Assembly: GCF_001941345.1 (NCBI RefSeq) | Contig: NZ_CP009251.1 | Location: 620,001 to 684,000, forward strand | DNA: 64,000 nt | DNA from: Corynebacterium stationis | GTDB taxonomy: Bacteria; Actinomycetota; Actinomycetes; Mycobacteriales; Mycobacteriaceae | Direction: 5' to 3' | Shown: positions 52,572 to 61,659 of the stretch, in pieces | Layout: each line of letters begins with the position of its first letter | How positions within the stretch are numbered: position 1 is the stretch's first letter | Made by a program: the position numbers and the translations under genes | Notes under the pieces: generated by a model | Databases searched by the model: none | What the model was told of the DNA's origin: nothing | Seen by the model: only the letters and a program-made list of their open reading frames with translations

Positions 52572-53594
52572 ATGACTAAAAAATCTATTTCCACTGCGAG
52601 CTGGGGCGCACTTGCTGCTGGTGCAGTGCTTGTCGCCGGTGCACTAGTTGGAACCAGCGTCATTCATGATCACGCCGTGCGCGGTTCGGAGCAACTGACT
52701 TTTGCCAATAGCTATAACCTCAACCACCACCACAACGCGTGCGGTACCGCGCTTGTGCAACAGCAACTCGTTGCCAGTGATTCCGAGCTGCAGCTCACGG
52801 TCTTTCCATCGAGTCAATTAGGCGGTGACGCAGAACGCGTCGCATCTTTGCTGGATGGCGATATCGATATTGACCTGCAGGGCTCTTCGGCTTTGGCGTC
52901 TGTCTATGAACCGATTGGCGTGATGGACATGGCCTATGTCTTTGACAACCCGGATCACCTCTTCGAATGGTTCGATTCGGAAGCTTCTCAGCAAGTCAAA
53001 GACGATTTTGAAGAAGCGACCGGCGCAAAAATTTTAGGCGTTTGGTACCTGGGAGATCGTACTTTCTCTGCCAATGCTCCGGTGCGCACTCCAGAAGACC
53101 TCCAGGGCTTGCGTTTGCGGTATCCAGAAACTCCCGCGCACCTTGCATCGGCTGCGGCGGTCGGTGCAGAACCAGTCGCTGTGGCTTTTGAGGAAGTCTA
53201 TCTTTCCTTGCAGCAAGGGCTTGTCGATGGCCAAGAGAATCCCATCTCCCTGACCGCCGAAAACTCACTCGATGAGGTCGTGGACTATGTCAGTCTGTCC
53301 CGCCACGCGGTGGGCTCTCAGCTCATCATCGTCGCGGGAGATACTTGGGAGCGGCTAAGTGAACAAGAACAGGCTGACCTTCAAGCTGCAATCTCTGATG
53401 TGCGCGCCCAAAACCGCCAGTGTGCTGATGAGGATGAGCAAGAAACCATGACGCGCTGGAAGGAACAAGGAACGCCGGAGATTATCGAAGATGTCGACCG
53501 CGAAGCCTTTATGGAAAAGGCGCATGCCTACTGGGAAGAAAACCTAAGCCCAGAAGAATTAGAGGTCTATAACTCTATTCGCTCGGTGAAGTAG
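52572..53594 (+). CDS. dctP: TRAP transporter solute-binding protein
   Basis: A 340-residue DctP-family binding protein. The key Arg that holds the substrate carboxylate is in LQGLRLRYPETPAHLASAAAVGAEPVAVAFEEVYLSLQQGLVDGQENPI (about residues 178-226). The N-terminus has one hydrophobic helix (about 11-31) but no lipobox Cys, so it may stay as a membrane anchor or be cleaved. TRAP binding proteins mainly take up carboxylates, which fits a shikimate-like or aromatic acid. AAGGAG precedes the ATG. The last 36 nt overlap the convergent aminotransferase gene. Confidence 0.9.
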   Translation: MTKKSISTASWGALAAGAVLVAGALVGTSVIHDHAVRGSEQLTFANSYNLNHHHNACGTALVQQQLVASDSELQLTVFPSSQLGGDAERVASLLDGDIDIDLQGSSALASVYEPIGVMDMAYVFDNPDHLFEWFDSEASQQVKDDFEEATGAKILGVWYLGDRTFSANAPVRTPEDLQGLRLRYPETPAHLASAAAVGAEPVAVAFEEVYLSLQQGLVDGQENPISLTAENSLDEVVDYVSLSRHAVGSQLIIVAGDTWERLSEQEQADLQAAISDVRAQNRQCADEDEQETMTRWKEQGTPEIIEDVDREAFMEKAHAYWEENLSPEELEVYNSIRSVK

Positions 53595-54800
53595 CGCTCC
53601 TAACCGGCGAGCTGCTTCGCGCAAGGTGTCTTCACCTGCTTGGGAATAAGATAAGCGCAGCGCATTGCGTCCGCGGCCATCGAGAAAGAATGCGGTGCCT
53701 GGGATAAATAAAATGCCTTCCTCCATTGCCTCATCCAATAAACCGGCTGAGGCATCAATAGTTTCTGGCAGTTCCACCCAGATGAAAAATCCACCAGTAG
53801 GGTTGACCCAATTACAACCTGCAGGAAGGAATTCCTGCAGGGCTGCATCGAGAGCCTGCGCACGACGGTGGTACATGTCAACATTGGCGGCTAAGACCGC
53901 ATGCCAATCGACCTCGCGCAGGTATTTCGCGGCAACGGATTGGCTCAACGGGGAGGGACAAATTCCGGAAGCTTCGGCCGCTGGTACCAAGCTGGCGTGC
54001 ACCATGGCTGGGGCATCAGCCCACCCAATGCGAATACCGGGCGCGAAGATCTTCGACAGGGAACCTAGATAAATCACATTATCTGGGTCGAGCGTGCGCA
54101 GCGCTGGAGGAAGCTTGACCCCAAAGTTGATAAGACCGTAGGGATTATCCTCGACGATGAGGATACGGTGGGCACGGCAGAGCTTGGCGATGTCTTCCCG
54201 TCGCTTGTGCGACATCACCACGCCTGAAGGGTTGGCGAAGTTGGGAATGACATATAGGAGCTTGATATCGGACCCAGTGGACTGTGCATGAGCAATGGCT
54301 GCCTCGATGGCATCGATGGTAATGCCTTCATCGTCGCCTTCTAGCTGAACCACATGTGCCTGCATACCGGCAAAGACATTAAGCGCACCAGAATAAGAGG
54401 GTGCAGCTGCCAAGACCGTATCACCGGGGTTGAGGAAGAGCTTGGCTACCAAGTCCAAAGACATCTGCGAACCGGATGTCACCAGAATGTCTTCAGGAAC
54501 AGTCTCGATGCCTTCTAACGCCATGGTCTTTTGGATTTCAGCGATGAGATCCGGCTGACCCACCGTTGTGCCGTACTGAAATGCAGAGAGGCCCTGTTTG
54601 ATCACGACGTCGTTGCTTATGCGGGTAATTTCCTCCCACGGCAAATGCGTCAGTTCCGGGTTGCCTCCCGCCAAGGAGATGACATCAGGGTTCATCTCCA
54701 TCTCAAAGACAGCACGAATGGGCGAGGGCGCAAAGTACTGCGCACGCGTAGCAAAACGCTCATTGAGGGGGAGGAGACTAGTGCGCTTTGAAGCAGACAT
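53559..54800 (-). CDS. PLP-dependent aminotransferase, class I/II (LysN-like)
   Basis: A 413-residue fold-type I aminotransferase related to 2-aminoadipate/alanine-type and MocR-like catalytic domains, but without a DNA-binding domain. The PLP lysine is in VIYLGSLSKIFAPGIRIGW (about residue 249). Other segments: PDVISLAGGNPELTHLPWEEI, LVTSGSQMSLDLVAKLFLNPGDTV, VIPNFANPSGVVMSHKRREDI and VEDNPYGLINFG. The C-terminal Arg for the carboxylate is in GRNALRLSYSQAGEDTLREAARRLG. The amino donor and acceptor are unknown. It lies opposite the TRAP genes and overlaps dctP at its 3' end, so it is probably not part of that pathway. Confidence 0.87.
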   Translation of the reverse strand: MSASKRTSLLPLNERFATRAQYFAPSPIRAVFEMEMNPDVISLAGGNPELTHLPWEEITRISNDVVIKQGLSAFQYGTTVGQPDLIAEIQKTMALEGIETVPEDILVTSGSQMSLDLVAKLFLNPGDTVLAAAPSYSGALNVFAGMQAHVVQLEGDDEGITIDAIEAAIAHAQSTGSDIKLLYVIPNFANPSGVVMSHKRREDIAKLCRAHRILIVEDNPYGLINFGVKLPPALRTLDPDNVIYLGSLSKIFAPGIRIGWADAPAMVHASLVPAAEASGICPSPLSQSVAAKYLREVDWHAVLAANVDMYHRRAQALDAALQEFLPAGCNWVNPTGGFFIWVELPETIDASAGLLDEAMEEGILFIPGTAFFLDGRGRNALRLSYSQAGEDTLREAARRLGALLHRANRVIDL

Positions 54801-55187
54801 CAGTGATATTCCTTTTCATCTCATCACCGCCAGTGCAGGTGGGTGGCGGTAGATAACACTTGCGCTCTGTTTGAGCGCCCAGTGCAGTGCTTCCTTTCAA
54901 TGCTATCTAATGACTTAGCGCGAAATGCTGACTTTGTCATGAATATCAGTTATTGCGGGTGTCGCTTTATCAGACACCGTGCCCACAGTTCTTAATATTC
55001 GGCCCAGGGCTGCCGATTTACAACATATCTTCAGGCTCTAAGAGCCGCCGTGTTAGGGTTGATATTCGGACAAATCAAGATTCTGAAGTAGACCGAGCCC
55101 TCCAGTGGTGGTGATATTTGTTACTTCATCGCAATTTGTGCACTAAAGTGGCACATGTCCTAATCCCTAAGTAGGAAGTAAAATAAC
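54801..55187. other. Divergent intergenic region between aminotransferase and BCCT genes
   Basis: This 387-nt stretch holds promoters for both genes. Two small inverted repeats are visible: GGTGTC/GACACC at 54958-54978 and GGCTCT-A-AGAGCC at 55034-55046. Near-repeats of TATTCGG occur close to 55000 and 55065. I see no gene and no known riboswitch. Confidence 0.5.
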
Positions 55188-56124
55188 GTGACTACCTCTC
55201 AACCCCAATCGAATATGAATTCGGGCGCGACGCCAGTGGAGTCAGAGGAGAAAGCATCCAAAAAGCGGCGTTTGAGACTGCAGACGGATCCTTTCATTTT
55301 CTTCGTCTCGGGCGGCTTTATTGTGGCCTTTGTTGCGCTGACTCTCGCATTTGGAGAGCGCGCCCGAAACGTGTACTCCGTTGTCTCTGGTTGGCTATTA
55401 GACAACCTTGGCTGGATGTACATTGGTGGCTACTCCCTTATGTTCGTCTTCCTAATCGGTATTTTCGTATCCAAGTACGGAAACCTCCGGCTGGGAGACG
55501 ACGATGAGAAACCCGCCTACTCCGTGCCAGTCTGGTTTGCGATGCTTTTTGCGGCCGGTCTAGGCGCTACCTTGATGTTTTGGGGCGCAGCTGAGCCTTT
55601 GCACCACAGCTTCAACCCGCCGCGCGGCGATTTCTTGCCGATGAGCCAAGAAGCCATTGACCAAGCATTTGAATTTACGTACTACCACTTTGCCGCACAC
55701 ATGTGGGTACCTTTCGTGCTTCCAGGCTTGGCCTTGGGATATTTCATTTACAAGCGCAAGATGCCAGCACGTTTGTCGTCGACATTTTCGCCACTGCTTG
55801 GTCGCAAGGTGTACGAATGGCCAGGAAAACTTATCGATGCCCTCTCGATCATCGGTACTGTCTTCGGTCTCGCGGTCTCTGTGGGCCTTGGCGTGCTGCA
55901 GATCAACGCAGGTATGAACATCATGTGGGATGTCCCGCTTATCTCCGGCGTGGAATTAGCGATCATCATTGTTGTTACCATCGCAGCGTCCGTATCTGTT
56001 GCTTCTGGTCTCGATCGCGGCATCAAGATTTTGTCGAACCTTAACATTGGTGCGGCCGTCGTCCTGATGGTTTTCGTCCTGCTGATGGGACCGACGTTGA
56101 CGCTGCTGCGCCATACAGTCGAAG

Positions 56125-57573
56125 GGGGATGCGGACTGTTTTTAGGATTGTTTCGGTTATGAAGCTATCAGGTTTCGGTGTGCATGGATGCTTATTCCGC
56201 CGAGAGAGTCTTTAATTCTGACTTTGTTGTAAAACTCAATGTAGGAATTTACTGCTTCTTCAAGCTCATCTACCCTGTGCCAAATCTTGTGGTAGTACAT
56301 TTCATTTTTCATCCGGCCAAAGAAGCCCTCACAAGCTGAGTTATCTGGTGAACACCCTTTTTTGGACATAGATCTAATGATTCCGGCCGTTCGGGTTATG
56401 GTTATCCAGCTATTGGCGCGGTAGTGAGTGCCCCGGTCAGAGTGCACAACAAGCTTGTTCAACGCTGTTGGTGGATGGGATTCAAGCGCTTCTATAAGGG
56501 ATTTCTCTGCTATTTCCATCGTGGGATGGCGACCGGTTTTCCATCCGACAATCTTTCCGTCAAAACAGTCCACAATGGCCGAGAGATAAACTTTTCCGTT
56601 GCTGGCTACAAACTCGGTTATGTCGGTCAACCACAGCATGCTTGGCTCGTCTGCATGAAAGTTTCTTTTGACGATATTCGGCGGCGCTGGAGTTATTTCC
56701 CCTGCGTAGCTGGAATATCGAATTTTCCTTCGCGGGCTACGAACTGGGATTGCCATCTCCTGCATTAGCCGGCGGACGACCTTTTCGCTAATAGTGATAC
56801 CCTCATGACGCAATACCCACCAAGTTCTGCGATAGCCGTAAGTAAAGTGGCTTTCCTCAGCTATTTCAGCAATGCGCAGCCTGACATCTTGTAGCGGGTC
56901 TAGGCGAGCCTGGGCTGCGAGTTGATAGTAGAACGTAGAGGTAGAAAGGCCTGCTGTTTCCAACAGCATGGGAAGCGGAAGGTGGTTTCGGAGTGCGTCA
57001 ACTACCAGAGTCTTCTGAAGATTGTTCAGTGCTCCCGGAGTGACGCTGTCGTCTTTTTTTATTAACATCAGCTCCTCAGCCATCACTGCTTTTTCAACCA
57101 TCAATTGAGCTGCCAGCTTCTTTAGCTCTTTTGGATCGTCTGGTAGCGAGGCTTTGAGAGATTTCTTGGTCGGGATTTTTCTTTCAGTTCTTCGTTCTTC
57201 GTTGGACATCAGGCCCCATTCGCCGAGTTCACGATATGCTTGCGCCCAACTGTATACGCTCATCTTCGTATACAGATCGAGTTTGTCGGCGATTTCCTGA
57301 GGACGTAGGCCCTCTTTGTACATCTGCACAGCTTCAAGCTTGAGCTTCCAAGGATAGGAACGTAGCTTTGTGGCTTGCTTGCGTGGCTTAGGACCCGGCT
57401 TGAGAGGCTCCCGCAGCCATTTGTACATTGTCCAACGGCCTGGGTAGCCCAGATTGCGGATCGTTTCCACGACAGATTTGGTTCGTCGATACTCCGCGAC
57501 AGCCTTCTTGCGTTCTTCTAGGGTGTAGGAACGGTTCACTAGGAAAACCTTTCAGGATTCCGTCCGCATCCCC
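56125..57573 (-). mobile_element. IS3-family insertion sequence with a single long transposase gene
   Basis: A 1449-bp element with 12-bp perfect terminal repeats GGGGATGCGGAC at both ends, inverted, and further imperfect matches inside. It is flanked by a 3-bp duplication AAG (56122-56124 and 57574-57576). Removing it and one AAG restores the host reading frame exactly. It is different from the IS at 21968-23407. Confidence 0.92.
56157..57539 (-). CDS. IS3-family transposase, single open frame
   Basis: A 460-residue transposase. The N-terminal part has two helix-turn-helix segments, YTLEERKKAVAEYRRTKSVVETIRNLGYPGRWTMYKWL and YPWKLKLEAVQMYKEGLRPQEIADKLDLYTKMSVYSWAQAYR, then a coiled region. 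The catalytic part has DDE residues in MLWLTDITEFVA, LVVHSDRGTHYRANSW and DNSACEGFFGRMKNEMYY. OrfA and OrfB are joined in one frame without slippage, unlike the other element here. It looks full length, with only about 32 nt at each side to the ends of the element. Confidence 0.9.
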   Translation of the reverse strand: MNRSYTLEERKKAVAEYRRTKSVVETIRNLGYPGRWTMYKWLREPLKPGPKPRKQATKLRSYPWKLKLEAVQMYKEGLRPQEIADKLDLYTKMSVYSWAQAYRELGEWGLMSNEERRTERKIPTKKSLKASLPDDPKELKKLAAQLMVEKAVMAEELMLIKKDDSVTPGALNNLQKTLVVDALRNHLPLPMLLETAGLSTSTFYYQLAAQARLDPLQDVRLRIAEIAEESHFTYGYRRTWWVLRHEGITISEKVVRRLMQEMAIPVRSPRRKIRYSSYAGEITPAPPNIVKRNFHADEPSMLWLTDITEFVASNGKVYLSAIVDCFDGKIVGWKTGRHPTMEIAEKSLIEALESHPPTALNKLVVHSDRGTHYRANSWITITRTAGIIRSMSKKGCSPDNSACEGFFGRMKNEMYYHKIWHRVDELEEAVNSYIEFYNKVRIKDSLGGISIHAHRNLIAS

Positions 57574-58534
57574 AAGCGTTCGGTAACTACGGCTCGTCCT
57601 TGCCGGAGATGATGTTCTGGACGGATTCCTTTGCTGAGAATCCTGGCTGGCAGGGTACTTGGACCGTCTTCTACTGGGCATGGACTATTTGCTGGTCACC
57701 ATTTGTCGGTATGTTCATCGCGCGCATCTCGCGTGGCCGTACCGTGCGTGAATTCATCGGCGGCGTACTAGCGTTGCCAACTGTTTTCGTGGTCATCTGG
57801 TTTTCTATCTTCGGCCGCGCGGCGATTGAGATGGAACTATCTGACCCCGGGGTTCTTACTGGACCGGTGGTCGAAGACGGCGATACTCCTGTCGCACTAT
57901 TCGCGCTTTTGGAGCAGTACCCGATTTACGCCATCTCTGGTTCTTTGGCAATCTTTGTCATCGTAATTTTCTTCGTTACCTCGATCGACTCCGCAGCCCT
58001 TGTCATAGACTCATTTGCCACCGGTGAAGAAAATAAGTCCCCCGTGTTCTACCGCATCGGTTGGGCTATTGCTGTTGGCGCGGTGACCGCTGCGCTGCTG
58101 TTTATCAACGACACTGGTATCGAAGCCATACAAGAAGTCGTCATTATTGTCGCACTGCCGTTCTTCATCATGATGTTTTGCATGATGTACTCACTGCTGA
58201 AAGGCATGGGGGATGATTATGCGGCAGAGCGTCGCATCGCCACGCGTCACTGGGAGAAGACAGATAGCCCCGAAAAACTTGAAGAACATGAATCCCGTCC
58301 TGCCCCTGGTTTCGATGCTGACGGTAACGAGCTAGGTGTACCTGAATTTGCCTATGACGAAGAAGGACGTTTCCATATTCCAGGCCATGTGGTGGTTGAC
58401 GGCGATGTTTATCTCGGCGGCGACGTCGACAATGAATATGAACCGGAAACCCCGCCTGAAGGTCCAGGAAACGAGGCAAAGGCCTAACAAAGTTTAAAGC
58501 TTTGCGCGTATTATCTTTGGAATAGATTCTTGCC

Positions 58535-58572
58535 TTAAAGCGGTCAGGTGCATTGGATAGGCGGCCGCTTTA
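58535..58572. repeat. Hairpin after the BCCT gene
   Basis: TTAAAGCGG (58535-58543) and CCGCTTTAA (58564-58572) form a 9-bp stem about 47 nt past the BCCT stop. It is AT-rich at its base, and no clear T-run follows. It could be a weak terminator or mRNA stabiliser. Confidence 0.4.
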
Positions 58573-58609
58573 ACCGCGGCAAGCTTATGGAAAATCCAGG
58601 ATAAATTTG

Positions 58610-58656
58610 CTGCCCAAGTGCGATTCCCATCTGAGATGGACTCCGCGCTTGGGCAG
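58610..58656. terminator. Long nested hairpin, possible terminator or small structured RNA
   Basis: A 13-bp outer stem (CTGCCCAAGTGCG with CGCGCTTGGGCAG, one G-U pair) encloses an inner hairpin CCATC-TGA-GATGG. GTTGCCGTTTT follows on the plus strand. This could end BCCT transcription. The nested shape and length are more than a simple terminator needs. Codon-like structure around it is poor. Confidence 0.45.
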
Positions 58657-59119
58657 TTGCCGTTTTACTGGGAAAGGCAAGTATCCGGTAGCTAAGACCG
58701 CTACTGTCGCTGCCTTGTTGCTCACTGTTGCTAGAAGGAATGAAAGAGCATTTCTGCGAACTAAAATTCTGCTTCTCGTGGGGTGTGGAAATGACATCAC
58801 AGACAACGGCGCTAACACACGTTGCATCCCGGTAATCCTCATGTGCTCATCTTGCGCAAGCGTTCCCGTATAAGGAGCGCCGAGCGCCGCATACTGCCGG
58901 TCATTGACCTATCCGTTTTAGTTCCTGGCTTGTCACAATGGTGATGACGTGAGTCGCTGCTTCATGGTGTTCCGTCTTAGCCAAACTAAAACCTTGTACG
59001 TGGGGAGAAGGGCTTAAAATTTAAGACTTTTAATTTTTAATTCATAGCCGCTGAACAGTCGCTTTCTACCGAGAATGAAATTAATTGCTTGTCGGGCTTG
59101 AAATTACGTGATAGAGATA
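58657..59119. other. Intergenic region upstream of the thiC riboswitch
   Basis: About 460 nt with no convincing gene. Short open frames on both strands lack family features and ribosome binding sites. An AT-rich stretch at about 59015-59045 is a likely promoter area for thiC. One frame near 58838-58930 reads HVLILRKRSRIRSAERR and could be a gene remnant, but I cannot assign it. Confidence 0.5.
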
Positions 59120-59214
59120 AAGAGTCCATGCGGGTGCCACTAAAAGTGGCTGAGATCGGGCTAGTGAAGTCCGAGACCGTTGAACCTGATCCGGTTAATG
59201 CCGGCGTAGGAAAT
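59120..59214 (+). promoter_or_regulatory. TPP riboswitch (THI element)
   Basis: The conserved core of a thiamine pyrophosphate riboswitch is clear: GCGGGTGCC at 59130-59138, CTGAGA at 59150-59155, and TGAACCTGATCCGGTTAATG followed by CCGGCGTAGGAA near the 3' side. The thiC ribosome binding site AGGAG (59215-59219) follows at once, so ligand binding probably blocks translation initiation rather than causing termination; no T-run is seen. It represses thiC when thiamine pyrophosphate is plentiful. Confidence 0.93.
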
Positions 59215-59216
59215 AG

Positions 59217-61028
<1,812 letters not shown>

Positions 61029-61051
61029 TCAGCTGACTAACAAGCTGGCTT

Positions 61052-61600
61052 TTAGACCACCTTGTGGGTCAGGTTTGCTGGACGGGTGTAGGTGTTGACC
61101 ACAGGGGACCACTGGATTGCGTCATCGACAATCTTTTCTAGGGTCTCACGGTCAGCATCGCCGTCAACATCAACGTTGACCTGGACATCGGAAACACCTG
61201 GGCGCTTATCATCGCTCAAGTCGCCAACGCCCCAGACAGGGGAGACGTCAATGTTGGATTCGATATCGATGTCGATCTTGGTCAGGGTAACGCCACGGTG
61301 GGTAGCGATTGCCTGGATGCCCACGGAGATGCAAGCTGCTAGGCCGGCCTGGGCGATTTCGGTTGGGTTCGGCGCGGAGTCATCGCCAAGCAAAGCTGGT
61401 GGCTCAGACACCAAAACTGGCTTCAGGTCGCGAACCTGGGTGTAATTGCGGAAGTGTCCATCAGCCTCGGTGTGAGTCTTGATGACCTTCTTGCCGCCTT
61501 CTGGGGTATCGATATTCTTCTGACGCAACGACGCCAGCTTGTCGGCATCGATAGCCTCGAGTGGTTCGCCGGCCTTGTGATTAGGGGTGAGATCAGACAT
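61052..61600 (-). CDS. OsmC-family protein
   Basis: A 182-residue OsmC/Ohr-superfamily protein. The family pattern is visible: LLGDDSAPNPTEIAQAGLAACISVGIQAIATHRGVTLTKIDIDIESNID. A single Cys in LAACISVG corresponds to the first active Cys. The second Cys usual near the C-terminus is not present; the region reads VDDAIQWSPVVNTYTRPANL. It may therefore be an OsmC-like protein with altered peroxidase chemistry. It converges on thiC with a 23-nt gap, and its start has AAGGAG in good distance. Confidence 0.82.
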   Translation of the reverse strand: MSDLTPNHKAGEPLEAIDADKLASLRQKNIDTPEGGKKVIKTHTEADGHFRNYTQVRDLKPVLVSEPPALLGDDSAPNPTEIAQAGLAACISVGIQAIATHRGVTLTKIDIDIESNIDVSPVWGVGDLSDDKRPGVSDVQVNVDVDGDADRETLEKIVDDAIQWSPVVNTYTRPANLTHKVV

Positions 61601-61659
61601 TAAAAATTCTCCTTCTTTCGTGGAATGTTTCCCACAATACGCGCCTTGAATGTAAATCG

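Larger units (their letters stand above)
55188..58487 (+). pseudogene. BCCT-family compatible solute transporter, interrupted by an IS element
   Basis: A BCCT transporter cut into two parts by the IS at 56125-57573. The N-part (about 312 residues) has a 40-residue charged tail and helices with FAAGLGATLMFWGAAEPLHH and FGLAVSVGLGVLQINAGMN, ending in VLMVFVLLMGPTLTLLRHTVE. The C-part resumes FGNYGSSLPEMMFWTDSFA and has the family signature FYWAWTICWSPFVGMFIARISRGRTVREFIGG. A hydrophilic tail rich in Glu, Asp and Gly ends it. Removing the IS and one AAG copy restores VEAFGNY and a gene of 1848 nt (615 residues), the usual size. It resembles EctP/LcoP-type carriers for ectoine, proline or betaine. 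The IS abolishes function. Confidence 0.9.

Noticed and set aside
58607..58873. 88-codon frame with a hydrophobic middle in the thiC upstream region
   Set aside because: No ribosome binding site, overlaps a structured hairpin, and no recognisable family.
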